Positions 17,401-25,882 of a DNA stretch of 64,000 nucleotides are shown one piece after another (the first letter of the stretch is position 1; each line of letters opens with the position of its first letter). The DNA is from Chlorobiota bacterium (GTDB lineage: Bacteria; Bacteroidota; Ignavibacteria; Kapaibacteriales; NICIL-2). The stretch lies in assembly GCA_026415505.1 (NCBI GenBank), contig JAOAGY010000032.1, positions 186,001 to 250,000 on the forward strand, written 5' to 3'. The notes under the pieces are model-generated. The model made no database searches and was not told the origin of the DNA. It saw only the letters and a list, made by a program, of their open reading frames with translations. Position numbers and translations under genes: made by a program.

Positions 17401-17513
17401 ATGTACCACCACTGGAATGATTGGTACTGCACCTTGTTCTTGCCGAATTGCGCCCACAAATTCGTCACCGACAGCAGTATCAGTGTGGCGACGACTACGC
17501 TGTGTATTCTCAT
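14412..17513 (-). CDS. Outer-membrane fusion: gluzincin peptidase, TolB-like propeller and Omp85/BamA-like barrel
   Basis: A 1033-residue exported protein with three parts. A signal peptide ends near residue 21 (NLWAQ). Residues ~30-290 form a peptidase-MA-like zinc metallopeptidase, with HELVH at 134-138 and the glutamate-bearing NEGLAEYE at 165-172. Residues ~300-640 hold WD40/PD40-type repeats (AISPDGRRAALISDRDGDF, ISWSPDGTKLAVTA, AAWSPDGRFIAVTA) forming a TolB-like beta-propeller. The last ~340 residues are beta-rich and end in an aromatic residue pattern like a BamA/TamA surface-antigen barrel, with GGLDNWFNRAVA and WRFPIFYALAGG. It probably sits in the outer membrane with peptidase and propeller in the periplasm. 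The ATG at 17513 precedes the signal peptide. Substrate unknown. Confidence 0.85.
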   Translation of the reverse strand: MRIHSVVVATLILLSVTNLWAQFGKNKVQYQSFQWWYITSPHFDIYYHDSLDYIARFCAYKAEDALASLVGSFGFRPNKRMTIVLYGSHNQFQQTNIIGQLLPEGIGGVTELFKNRMVLPFEGDWEKFRHVIHHELVHAYLNEMFYAGSIQVALYSRSTIPIWMNEGLAEYESLGGLDVQTDMFMRDLALSEALRPLDQLDGYLAYRCGQAFYAYIERQYGKGKVAELIHKLRHAQTPSAAFEATFGKSLEDFSEEWQNAMRKMYWPDLDRFSRLDDFAQRLTNHTKDGNYYYSSPAISPDGRRAALISDRDGDFAIYIMDLSSRNMRRLISSGRTLDFEELNILTPGISWSPDGTKLAVTAKAGGQDALYIVDVESGDYEKYTFGLPTMTSAAWSPDGRFIAVTAVRAEQPDIYLFDLQTKTIVQLTDDLFTEQNPVWGPDSVTLYFISDRGDDLSPSHATKTTFQTWRHRLGQSDIYRIHIASRTIERITHTPDDQKSSIAVSTTGQRLLYVSTANGIGNLYELDLATGKSKPKTNSLSGLMQLSLARDDSKLLFAAQNKIGYDLFMIRNPFEVEFKLDTLPLTKLVQQQRQRSQMVETIRRSSDSLDGSRTLAFVGYGKFDVEIAPPRLTSSDTAIAGNPTVAAYESASRGYDFTPHPYKVTITNDIVMSTGGFNTLWGTFQGSLQMLFSDVMGDHQIYAAVNLWQDLKNTFIYAQYAYLPSIVDYLVTVQQYSVLWLLPYGPTYTYNLLRTYGAGVEAVYAWSTFERVELGLRWVGIARENLDIPTDPGYTANYMVPSFAYVLDNTDFGFLAPYRGTRMRLSAEASPWTKPFTIFRADVRYYLPVMSYLYGFAFRAAGGISLGGSPRRFYIGGLDNWFNRAVAVDATIFEEPEDLAFLQLEMPLRGFDLAQEGGTRYFLLNAEWRFPIFYALAGGPLPISVGGIMGALFLDVGTAWNGTETLALRQPETVYDTAGNTYNVYSPGTILMGTGIGLRTVLLGYPFKIDIAWRYDGQNWSPPWWLFSLGLDI

Positions 17514-17659
17514 CGAATCATGCTCCGACAGAAAACCATGTTTCGTTGCGCTGGCGTTTCGTTCTGCTGGCTTAGACGTATCATGCAAGCATTCCGTCAC
17601 ACTGCGATGGGATCGCCGATAAAATGACGACGGCGGCGGAACGGCATATGTTCGGAGAC

Positions 17660-18541
17660 TTACGCAGTGAGCCGGATGATCGTTTCGAGGGTGTCGCGGA
17701 GCGTTTCAGCTTCCCACTCCTGACCGGAGCGGGTATGCGCGTAGATCAGATTGCGCATCGTCCGCTGAACGATCTCGATATTCGAGCGTTGCTGAAGCAT
17801 CGCATCGTTGAACGTAAATCCTGCGTTCTGGATAAAACGCCGGCAATCGTCGTGCGAAATGAATGTGCCCGCATTGAACGGATCAATGAACACATCCAGC
17901 GACGGATGATAGACGACGAAGTGAAGCGGCATACCGATGCCCCACACCTCGATACCGGCTCTGCGGGCGACGAGCATGTACACGCAGCTGAGCGATATCG
18001 GGATGCCTTCTTTCGACTCGAGCACTGTCGCAAGGTACGTATTCCGCGGCAAGTGGTAATTGCTCACAGCACCACGTAATTGCTCGTTTTCGAACAGCAC
18101 TGTATTGAGTGCTACAAGACGAGCAGTCTCCGATAAAGTAGGCAGATGTCGTTCGCGACGATATACCTGACTCGCCAGATCGTCCAGGTACCGCCGCCAG
18201 TAGAAAGTATCCGTTTCGGGATGGCCAAAGCGGGACAATGCCATCAGTGCATCTTCGAGCTGAATGTCTGCCGACGATGCCTGTGCAGCGATGACCATAT
18301 CCACTACCTCCGCTAAGGCAGCGGTTTGTATGGCTCGGATGCATGCATGCGCATTGAGCGCCAGGGCGGAGTTTGGTGGATTGGTCGCCATCGCACGTCG
18401 CAAACTTGGGACGGCAAGATGACCATATGCGATCAGCCGTTGCTGTACGGCAGTTGTCACGTATGGGTCGGTATCGTCGAGCAATGCCAGCAGTGCGTCC
18501 AATTCGCCATAGCTTTCCGATGCTGGACAACGGTGCTTCAT
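17660..18541 (-). CDS. SirB1-family transglutaminase-like protein
   Basis: A 293-residue protein. The N-terminal ~100 residues look HEAT-like, with repeats such as DPYVTTAVQQRLIAYGHLAV. The rest matches the SirB1 / transglutaminase-like core: REGLPISLS-type motif here as EGIPISLSCVYMLVARRAGI, then GMPLHFVVYHP and DVFIDPFNAG. The biochemical role of this family is unclear; it often sits in housekeeping clusters. The ATG at 18541 overlaps the stop of the LOG-family gene as ATGA, so the two are coupled. Confidence 0.82.
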   Translation of the reverse strand: MKHRCPASESYGELDALLALLDDTDPYVTTAVQQRLIAYGHLAVPSLRRAMATNPPNSALALNAHACIRAIQTAALAEVVDMVIAAQASSADIQLEDALMALSRFGHPETDTFYWRRYLDDLASQVYRRERHLPTLSETARLVALNTVLFENEQLRGAVSNYHLPRNTYLATVLESKEGIPISLSCVYMLVARRAGIEVWGIGMPLHFVVYHPSLDVFIDPFNAGTFISHDDCRRFIQNAGFTFNDAMLQQRSNIEIVQRTMRNLIYAHTRSGQEWEAETLRDTLETIIRLTA

Positions 18542-19398
18542 CGCGGTACGGTATCCAACTGGTGAATCTCGGTCAGCTCGCTTCGAAGATACTCGAATGC
18601 TTCCTGCGGTGAATTGACGAAACGGAATAGCTGCAAATCTGATGAGGTGATAACGCCGACTTCTGCCATGTAATCGAAATTGAGTATGCGCCGCCAGAAT
18701 TGTTCGCCGTAGATGCAGATGGGCATTCGTTTGCGAATCTTTCCGGTCTGAACGAGCGTGAGAATTTCCATCAACTCGTCCAGTGTCCCGAATCCTCCCG
18801 GGAAGATCACCATCGCTTTCGCCATGTATGCGAACCAGAACTTGCGCATGAAAAAGTAGTGGAACTCGAAGTTCAGTTCTGGCGAGATGTATGGGTTGGG
18901 GAATTGTTCGGTCGGAATGCTGATGTTGAGCCCGATGGATTTTCCTCCCGCCAGATATGCACCTTTATTGCCCGCTTCCATGATTCCCGGACCGCCGCCG
19001 GTGCAGATGTAAAAGCGTTTGTCTTCCGGGAGCGTCAGCGACCACGTCGTGATGAGACGAGCCAGTTCGACGGCGTCGTCGTAGTATTGACACAGTTCAG
19101 CTTGACGGAGCAGATCATCATGCCGTTGCTCGGCGCGTTGTCGTTCGGCGCCTGTGCTTCGTTCGATGTGAAGTCGGGTCGCCTCCAACTCGTATTGGAG
19201 CTGTTGCGGCGATCGCACGCGAGAGGAGCCGAAGAAGATGATCGTATGGTGTACGTTCTCCAGCCTGAACTGCGTAGCTGGATAGAGATACTCTGCTAAA
19301 ATGCGGAGTGTACGCGCAGGGGGCGAATGCAGGAAGTCTGGATTGTCGTATGCTTTGATAGCCCGCGGCAGATCGGGCATGTCTTCGGTGTGGTGCAT
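18538..19398 (-). CDS. LOG-family nucleotide 5'-monophosphate nucleosidase
   Basis: A 286-residue LOG (TIGR00730-like) protein. The motifs are clear: CTGGGPGIMEAGNKGA, the arginine in FMRKFWFAYMAKA, and PGGFGTLDELMEI. Members hydrolyse the N-glycosidic bond of nucleoside monophosphates; older annotation calls them lysine decarboxylases, wrongly. The N-terminal ~100 residues belong to the long bacterial form. It sits between a YgfZ-like gene 11 bases upstream and the SirB1-like gene, with which it overlaps by four bases. A role in nucleotide salvage is likely; the exact substrate is not readable. Confidence 0.88.
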   Translation of the reverse strand: MHHTEDMPDLPRAIKAYDNPDFLHSPPARTLRILAEYLYPATQFRLENVHHTIIFFGSSRVRSPQQLQYELEATRLHIERSTGAERQRAEQRHDDLLRQAELCQYYDDAVELARLITTWSLTLPEDKRFYICTGGGPGIMEAGNKGAYLAGGKSIGLNISIPTEQFPNPYISPELNFEFHYFFMRKFWFAYMAKAMVIFPGGFGTLDELMEILTLVQTGKIRKRMPICIYGEQFWRRILNFDYMAEVGVITSSDLQLFRFVNSPQEAFEYLRSELTEIHQLDTVPR

Positions 19399-19409
19399 GG
19401 TTGCTGTCG

Positions 19410-20456
19410 CTAATGGATCGAACCTATACGCGTTCCAAGATACAACGGCACACCGTCTTCCGTACAGAGCGCTTCAGCGCTGTTCAACGACGAGCGGATA
19501 TATCCAAGTGCCCGCGAAACAACCTTGCCCGCATCATCGTGCACGACAACAGCCGATGTGACGATGCCGATATGCTCTTGCCCGGCTACCTCTGCGGGAA
19601 CACCTTGGCTATGAGACGCTGCATAGATTCGCATGCCCGGTCTGAGGGTGGCGCTGCCGGGATCCGATGACAGAGCGTAGAGCGACCACTTGAGCTTGTT
19701 CTGTGTCGCGATGCGTTCAATGACTTCTTGTCCGATAAAGCATCCTTTGCCGAGGGCGACAAGGTGTCCCAGTCCTGCTTCGAATGGATTGTACGACTCG
19801 TTGTACTCGTTCGGGTGCTGTCCGATCGTCGCACCTATCCGGAGTCGCTCGCGGTGTTCATCGCTCAAACGCGGGATGCCGTTCTGCTCCAGCCACCGAC
19901 AAATGTCGGCAATGTCATCGCTACGACAGAGAAGAAGTGTTACATCGCCGGTGTTTCGACCACTGGCAGTGTGTCGCCATAATCCAACAGCACGCACCGT
20001 TTTGTCCCCGATCGTCATCAGTGCATGCTGACCTTCGTCGAGTGCCAGTGCGGGGGAAACTCGATCCAATGCGCTCTGTCCGAAGCTCCACAGCTCGATC
20101 CAACCGGCTGGTTCTTGCAGCATCCTCGTGCTGACGTCGTCCATGACGATGTACGTCCGCAAGCGGCGGTACACGGTTTCGAAGTTTCCCGGCGAAACGA
20201 CGATGCACCAGTGATCGCTGTTACGAAGAATCGAAAGAACATCCACGATGCGACCTTTTTCGGTCAGTAGGACCGTGCGAATGCCGCTATGAGGTTTGAC
20301 ACTCGATACGTTGTTGCTTGTCATCCGGTGCAGGAAGTCGGCAACGTCGGCACCGCGCGCTTCGATGACGCCGTAGGGAATCGGACAGACATAGAATCCG
20401 CATTCGATCTCCATATCGCTGTACTGGTGGTGTAGGCATGCGAAACTACGTTCCAT
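19410..20456 (-). CDS. YgfZ/GcvT-like folate-binding protein
   Basis: A 348-residue protein of the YgfZ family, folate-dependent factors for assembly or repair of iron-sulfur clusters, related in fold to glycine cleavage T-protein. The diagnostic motif reads LGKGCFIGQEVIERI, with the KGCxxGQE core intact. Upstream, VADFLHRMTSNNV and TEKGRIVDVLSI fit the N-terminal folate-binding half. Two ATG starts are possible, 20456 and 20414; I use the longer because the family usually has such a helix first. It leads a run of three minus-strand genes with the LOG and SirB1-like genes and is divergent from the subtilase. Confidence 0.87.
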   Translation of the reverse strand: MERSFACLHHQYSDMEIECGFYVCPIPYGVIEARGADVADFLHRMTSNNVSSVKPHSGIRTVLLTEKGRIVDVLSILRNSDHWCIVVSPGNFETVYRRLRTYIVMDDVSTRMLQEPAGWIELWSFGQSALDRVSPALALDEGQHALMTIGDKTVRAVGLWRHTASGRNTGDVTLLLCRSDDIADICRWLEQNGIPRLSDEHRERLRIGATIGQHPNEYNESYNPFEAGLGHLVALGKGCFIGQEVIERIATQNKLKWSLYALSSDPGSATLRPGMRIYAASHSQGVPAEVAGQEHIGIVTSAVVVHDDAGKVVSRALGYIRSSLNSAEALCTEDGVPLYLGTRIGSIH

Positions 20457-20506
20457 AGCCCAGCCTTATTGTTCATCACCTGGTCGTAGCAGAGCCTGTC
20501 ATCGTG

Positions 20507-20514
20507 TAGCTTTG
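20507..20514 (+). promoter_or_regulatory. Candidate -7 promoter element for the subtilase gene
   Basis: TAGCTTTG is a perfect TAnnTTTG match in the 92-base divergent gap, 35 bases before the subtilase ATG at 20549. A -33 element is not evident. Confidence 0.35.
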
Positions 20515-20548
20515 CAAGTAAAAGTAGCAAGTATTCGATGGCTCGACT

Positions 20549-22531
20549 ATGGCTCCGATAGCGGTGTACCGGTGGATGGCGGTCGGTATCATCGTTTGGG
20601 CGGTGTGTCTTCCGTCCGGTGCCGCAGCTCAATCGGTTCGTACCTATCGCGTATTCTTCCGCGATAAGGGGATAAGTCCTTTTGTGCCGGGCAGTGCGCT
20701 CTACAGAGCAACGGAAGCAATCATCACTCCGAAAGCCCGACTACGGCGTGCCAAGGTGCTGCCGAGCAATTCCGCAATCATGTTCAGCGATGCACCGATC
20801 TACGAGCCGTATCTGGAGGACATTCGGCGTAGCGGCGCGCGAGTCTTGCTGCGTCTCCGCTGGCGCAATTACGCTGTTGTCGAATGTGACAGCGCCACGG
20901 CGGCGGTATTGTCTGCCAAGCCGTATGTGAGCAGCGTCATACCTACAAGCAGCGTATTGCGACCGCAGTCAGCACAGCGCTCGCTGCTCGACGCAGAAGT
21001 AACCGACCTCTATCGTTACGGACCATCGCAGGATCAACTCCAAATGCTGCACATTCCCGAACTTCACCAGCTCGGCATCACTGGCAGCGATGTCGTCATC
21101 GGTTTTATTGACACCGGATTCCGTTGGAGAGAGCACCGAGCGCTTGCTTCTGCTCGTGTCTTGGCGGAGTACGACTTCATTGGCGGAGACACTGTCACCG
21201 CTAATCAGGAAGGCGATCCTTCGGCACAAGACGGTCACGGAACAGCGGTGATGTCCGTCATTGCCGGTGTCTATCCGGATTCGCTCGTCGGTGCTGCACC
21301 GTGCGCTGGGTTTCTTCTGGCAAAAACAGAAAATATCGCCTCCGAACGACGAATCGAAGAAGATGCTTATGCAGCAGCGGTCGAATGGATGGAAGCGCTG
21401 GGAGTGGATGTTATCAACACCTCGCTCGGTTATTCGGTATTCGATTCAACCGAGGCACAGTACGATCATGCCGACTTGAACGGGCGGACGACGATCGTTT
21501 CGTGTGCAGTCAATGCTGCCACCGAACGTGGCGTCGTTTGTGTCGTGGCAGCGGGGAACGAAGGCGACTCTCCCGAAACAATCTCCTCGCCGGGCGACTC
21601 GGACAGTGCGCTGACCGTTGGGGCATTTGCGAATACTGCGTTCGATATACCTCGATTTACCTCGCGCGGTCCGACAGTGGACGGACGCCTCAAACCGAAT
21701 CTCGCTGCGCTCGGTGTCAACGTTCGTACTGCATCGAACGCCAACCCACTGGCGTTCGGCTATAGCAGCGGTACTTCGTTGGCGACCCCACTTGTTACGG
21801 GAGCAGTTGCGCTCTTGCTTCAAGCGCACCCGGACTTGACGCCGTGGCAAATCCGGGAATTGCTCCAAACTCATGCGTCCCACTCGACCCAACCGAACAC
21901 AGCCATTGGATATGGCGCTCCAAACGCGATGCAAGCTGCCAAGCAGTGGAATATCGTGTGTTCACCGCCGATCGTCATTACTCGCGGCGACAGTGTGCTT
22001 ATAGCTATCGCCGCAGAGAGCAACTATCAAATGAGCAACGTTATGGTTACCATCCGCAGTAGCCGCGACACGATCGAGTACCCATTGAGCAAACAAGGCA
22101 GCTTGTATTCGACAGTGATTCCGATGTACGGCGATTCGATCGAGCTGTACTACTTCCTCCGCGACCAACAGCGCAGCAGACGCTATCCTCCTTTCGGCTC
22201 TATCGCTTTCCGCCGTGGCGATACACTTTTGCCGTGCGGATGGACAACCACCAATCTCCTTACGCACGTACCCATCTCGTATGCGCCAGCTACACTCCCA
22301 AATGTGCAGGGACTTGCTCTACCGCTCGATGGTGCAACGCTGCCGATTCCCGCACGTCCGGTGACTGCGTATTGCACAATCTACGATCTGACACTTCGCG
22401 CTGTTGCAACGGAACTCGTGCCGCCGATGATATCCTCGCTTGCATTGCCGAACCTCGATCGCGGAACGTACCTTGTTCGTCTCGATTACAACGATGGCGA
22501 ATCGTTTTCACAACTTGTTTTGGTGTACTGA
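20549..22531 (+). CDS. Secreted subtilisin-like serine peptidase (S8) with type-IX-like C-terminal tail
   Basis: A 660-residue exported peptidase. A signal peptide ends near residue 28 (GAAAQS), and a ~150-residue N-terminal region may be a propeptide. The catalytic triad is complete: Asp188 in GFIDTGF, His230 in DGHGTAV and Ser410 in SGTSLATP, with the oxyanion Asn in AAGNEG at 337. After the peptidase domain come ~200 beta-rich residues ending LDRGTYLVRLDYNDGESFSQ and LVLVY. That ending resembles the type A sorting domain of the type IX secretion system (GxYxVxL followed by a strand). It is translationally coupled to the SDR gene by a TGATG overlap. Substrates are unknown. Confidence 0.87.
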   Translation: MAPIAVYRWMAVGIIVWAVCLPSGAAAQSVRTYRVFFRDKGISPFVPGSALYRATEAIITPKARLRRAKVLPSNSAIMFSDAPIYEPYLEDIRRSGARVLLRLRWRNYAVVECDSATAAVLSAKPYVSSVIPTSSVLRPQSAQRSLLDAEVTDLYRYGPSQDQLQMLHIPELHQLGITGSDVVIGFIDTGFRWREHRALASARVLAEYDFIGGDTVTANQEGDPSAQDGHGTAVMSVIAGVYPDSLVGAAPCAGFLLAKTENIASERRIEEDAYAAAVEWMEALGVDVINTSLGYSVFDSTEAQYDHADLNGRTTIVSCAVNAATERGVVCVVAAGNEGDSPETISSPGDSDSALTVGAFANTAFDIPRFTSRGPTVDGRLKPNLAALGVNVRTASNANPLAFGYSSGTSLATPLVTGAVALLLQAHPDLTPWQIRELLQTHASHSTQPNTAIGYGAPNAMQAAKQWNIVCSPPIVITRGDSVLIAIAAESNYQMSNVMVTIRSSRDTIEYPLSKQGSLYSTVIPMYGDSIELYYFLRDQQRSRRYPPFGSIAFRRGDTLLPCGWTTTNLLTHVPISYAPATLPNVQGLALPLDGATLPIPARPVTAYCTIYDLTLRAVATELVPPMISSLALPNLDRGTYLVRLDYNDGESFSQLVLVY

Positions 22532-23214
22532 TGGAAGCAGCCGTATTGATTACCGGTGCCAGTGGCGGTCTCGGCAAACACGTCGTGCGCGCATTTGCGT
22601 CCAGGCGATGGCAGATACTCGCAACGGTCCTCAACGAGGACGAACGCCGGCAGCTCGGCGATGTACACGACTGTGTAACCTTCGAGTGCGATGTCACCGA
22701 TCCGAACGCGGTCGCCGAGCTTGCTCGTGTTCTGCCGGAGAACCTCCATGCCGTCGTGCACTTGGTCGGTGGCATTCGTGCTGGACGCCTGATCGAGGAA
22801 ACGTCACCGGATGATTTCGGCTTCATGTGGAAGCTCAATGCACTGAGCACATATCTGGTGATGCATGCCACTTTACCGATACTCAAACGCAATGCGGGAG
22901 CATTCGTCGCTGTCGCAGCTAAAACCGTTCTCCATGTCGAACCACGAAAAGCGCTCTACGGTGCAGCCAAAGCAGCAGTCGCACATTTGGTACTGGCAGC
23001 AGCCGAAGAAGGACGTGCCGAGGGTCTGCGTGCCAATGTCATCCTTCCGAGCATTATCAGAACCGACGCCAACCTCGAATGGGCACGCCCGGGGGAAGAA
23101 CAATCGTGGGTTCCACCGTCGGACATCGCCGACGTCATTGCATTTCTTTGCTCGGACGAAGGGCGCGGTGTCACTGGCTGCCTCATACCAATGTACGGGA
23201 AGCTACCGGCATAG
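22531..23214 (+). CDS. Short-chain dehydrogenase, dihydropteridine-reductase-like
   Basis: A 227-residue classical SDR with the nucleotide-binding TGASGGLGKHV and the VGG segment. The catalytic YxxxK is present in YGAAKAAVAHL. The usual catalytic serine 12-14 residues upstream is missing; that stretch reads VAAKTVLHVEPRK. The arrangement AAKTVL...YGAAKAAV is strikingly like quinoid dihydropteridine reductase (GAKAAL...YGMAKGAV), which also lacks the serine. A reductase of a pterin or another quinonoid substrate is therefore possible, but this is inference. The ATG at 22531 overlaps the subtilase stop; a longer in-frame extension inside the subtilase gene is not credible. Confidence 0.8.
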   Translation: MEAAVLITGASGGLGKHVVRAFASRRWQILATVLNEDERRQLGDVHDCVTFECDVTDPNAVAELARVLPENLHAVVHLVGGIRAGRLIEETSPDDFGFMWKLNALSTYLVMHATLPILKRNAGAFVAVAAKTVLHVEPRKALYGAAKAAVAHLVLAAAEEGRAEGLRANVILPSIIRTDANLEWARPGEEQSWVPPSDIADVIAFLCSDEGRGVTGCLIPMYGKLPA

Positions 23215-23226
23215 CCACAGCACGGC

Positions 23227-25752
23227 TCAGCGGCGCTCGACAGACTGAGGAACGAGCAGTATCGCACGTTTCCAGGTTGGTTGTGGCGCTCGGTGAAGCG
23301 GGATAGGAAGCAAACCGCCGTTTGCCCATAACGTTAGCTGGTCGCTGAAGTTGTTGCTGAAAGGATTGCCCGAAGTGCCGCCAGGCACGATGGCGTACAC
23401 GACAGTATCGCGCAATCGAGTAACCGAACGCATCGAAGCACCGATCACCATTGCAAACGGTCGGTGAATTCGCCACAGTCCGTTGGCAATCGTCGTCGCG
23501 TCTCCTCCGACGCCGGTTACTGTCCGTTCGAGCAACGACCGATACGCTCGCACGGTCGCCAACGGATGATTCAGTGTCAGACGATGAAGGTCACCCCACT
23601 GCCAGTGCGCCGGTGACGTGCCAGCGATACGAACCAGCTTCTCGACAGCTTCCGAGAATGCTTGGCGGATCGCTCGGTTTCGCATCCGCTCGGCTGTCGC
23701 TGAATCCGCATCGAACCACTCGGTAGGGCGCAGAAGCACTTCTGTCAGTCGCCGCATCGGCATCGAGCCGATGAAAGCATAGCGGAGGTATTCATCTTCT
23801 TGCAAGTGCACTCGAAAAACAACGTTCATCAAGCGTTCCAGAAAAACACTGTACAGAGCGGCTGCCCCGGACGCCGATAGCATGTATCCATCCCAGCGAC
23901 TGAGTAAATCGATCGCGTGGCGCTGCAGTGTATCGCTCGTGCTGGTATCGAGCACAGGACGCACGATGCCGAGCAACTGCAGTGCATAGGGCGAAGCAAG
24001 GTCGAGTTGCATCAATTGCGCGTCGCGCACGGTTCGTGAGCTTCCCATCGCGAGCAGTTGTGCAATGCGTTCAGCCCGAGAGCTCGGCTCCCAGAGGTTA
24101 GACACAAAAAAGCCGATCGAATCTCCCGTTTTGTTGTTAGCGCTGAGCACATAGCCTGCAGAAGGGTTGTAAACACTGGGGAAGGGCGAGTGCATCACAC
24201 CGCGCCAGCCGTATGTGGTGTCCCATCCAGGAGAGGGAATGTTCGGATGCCCTTTGCCACGAAGCGGAACGATACCGGCTGGTTGGATACCGATGTTGCC
24301 GTTCAAATCGGCATAGGTAAAGTTGAGCGCTGGCGAACCCCACCACCGTAGTGCAGCACGAAATTGCGACCATGTTCGAGCTCGCATGATGCCGAGCAGC
24401 GAGCGAATTTCGTCGCTCGGTATGTATCCCGTCCACGAGACCGAAACGAGATAGCGTGACGTCAACGGCACCCCGCTTCGCAGTGGCGGAAAACCGATAA
24501 CCGTATCGGGACGCGCAGTGACGTGTGCATCCGACACAATCGGACGATCGCCGTTGCTCCGGACAGCGATGACGATTGGCGACCGGTTCCGAATAGCGAT
24601 GGTATCGTAGCGGATGCGGAGTTTTCTGCGAGTGTTACCGACGACTATCGCATTGCTACGTGTCGTGTCCTGTCTTTCGATGAAGTAGTCGCAATCGTCG
24701 AGCATGACGTTGGTGATGCCCCACGCAATTGCATCGTTTCGCCCGGAGAGTACGGCGGGGAGTCCGGGGATAGTTGCGCCGACGACATTGAACGAAGGGG
24801 AGCTGATGTGAACATGGTACCACCGTGCCGGCAAGCCGAGAACCAAATGTGGGTCGTTCGCCAACAGTGCATCTGGTTGCCCGTCGGTTGTGATGCGAAC
24901 TGCCCAACTATTGCTTCCGCTGCCATTGCCGCTTGCTCCGCTGTGCCGGCGTGCGTCGAGATACGCCGCGCCGATAGATTCGAGCGTTGTGTAGAATCGC
25001 TCGTTCTGCCATTCCGAATGCCAGCCATCGGCACTGCTCATCGAGGATCGTTCCGCTGCGCCGAGTACACGTGGAGAGTTCGGCGCATCGTTGGGGATGA
25101 GTTGCAATGCACGGGCTACACCGTGTCGGTCGGCAATTTCGCCGAGTACGATGTCCGTCCAAAAGCTCATACTCATGTCGAATGCCATTAATCTCCCGAT
25201 CGCCAAACAATCGCTCTCTTGCCATGGTTCTGGTGCAAAGCCGAGCGCATCGAATTCGAACGGACGATTGTAGCGATGCTCAGCGATGAACAAATTGATG
25301 CCGCGAGTGTATGCTTTGAGCACTCGTTTGGATTCTTCCGACAGCGCCGGGTAGATTCTGTTCCGAGCGACCTCGCCGAGCGACAACGTGCGGAAGAATA
25401 CATCGGTGCGCACAAAATCATCGCCGAAGATTTCAGCGAGCCTTCCGAGCGCGATCCGGCGATACAACTCCATTTGCCAGAGCCGATCAGAAGCATGAAG
25501 ATAGCCGAGTGCAACGAACGCATCTTCGTCATTGCGAGCGACAATATGTGCGATGCCGAAATCGTTGCGATAAATTTCAACAGAATCCCCGAGAATACCT
25601 CTTCCAGCGGCGATCGTCTCGTCCGATGCCGGCGAGCGAAGCGCAAGAGACACACCAAAAATCAACAGACCCGCACTGATAACGAGCGCTGTCAGAATAG
25701 CTGCAACAATGTGGCGACTGCGTTGCTGGGGCAAATTGTATTGCATCGGCAT
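23227..25752 (-). CDS. Penicillin acylase family (S45) N-terminal nucleophile hydrolase
   Basis: An 839-841 residue precursor of the penicillin/acyl-homoserine-lactone acylase family. An N-terminal hydrophobic segment (residues ~14-37) suggests export or membrane anchoring. The alpha-chain starts with EIYRNDFGIAHIVA and LGYLHASDRLWQMEL. A spacer leads to GSGSNSWAV, where autocleavage would expose Ser280 as the catalytic N-terminal nucleophile. Downstream motifs NDPHLVLGLPARWY and ITNVMLDDCDYF are typical of the beta-chain. Substrates could be acylated amino compounds, including quorum signals; nothing here decides. Starts at 25752 or 25746 are both ATG. It converges on the SDR gene with 12 bases between the stops. 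Confidence 0.9.
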   Translation of the reverse strand: MPMQYNLPQQRSRHIVAAILTALVISAGLLIFGVSLALRSPASDETIAAGRGILGDSVEIYRNDFGIAHIVARNDEDAFVALGYLHASDRLWQMELYRRIALGRLAEIFGDDFVRTDVFFRTLSLGEVARNRIYPALSEESKRVLKAYTRGINLFIAEHRYNRPFEFDALGFAPEPWQESDCLAIGRLMAFDMSMSFWTDIVLGEIADRHGVARALQLIPNDAPNSPRVLGAAERSSMSSADGWHSEWQNERFYTTLESIGAAYLDARRHSGASGNGSGSNSWAVRITTDGQPDALLANDPHLVLGLPARWYHVHISSPSFNVVGATIPGLPAVLSGRNDAIAWGITNVMLDDCDYFIERQDTTRSNAIVVGNTRRKLRIRYDTIAIRNRSPIVIAVRSNGDRPIVSDAHVTARPDTVIGFPPLRSGVPLTSRYLVSVSWTGYIPSDEIRSLLGIMRARTWSQFRAALRWWGSPALNFTYADLNGNIGIQPAGIVPLRGKGHPNIPSPGWDTTYGWRGVMHSPFPSVYNPSAGYVLSANNKTGDSIGFFVSNLWEPSSRAERIAQLLAMGSSRTVRDAQLMQLDLASPYALQLLGIVRPVLDTSTSDTLQRHAIDLLSRWDGYMLSASGAAALYSVFLERLMNVVFRVHLQEDEYLRYAFIGSMPMRRLTEVLLRPTEWFDADSATAERMRNRAIRQAFSEAVEKLVRIAGTSPAHWQWGDLHRLTLNHPLATVRAYRSLLERTVTGVGGDATTIANGLWRIHRPFAMVIGASMRSVTRLRDTVVYAIVPGGTSGNPFSNNFSDQLTLWANGGLLPIPLHRAPQPTWKRAILLVPQSVERR

Positions 25753-25882
25753 GTGAGCGAGAAAAGCGCGACACGCAAAAATGCTGCGTCATCTGCCCTC
25801 GAACTGAAAACAAATCCGTAGTCGGGAACGTCTTTAGCATCGGCATACTGCTTGCGATGAGGCTATAGTTTGCGCCTCCGAC

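Noticed and set aside
22234-22530. In-frame upstream extension of the SDR gene
   Set aside because: It overlaps the subtilase C-terminus and lacks SDR features; the ATG at 22531 begins directly at the nucleotide-binding motif.
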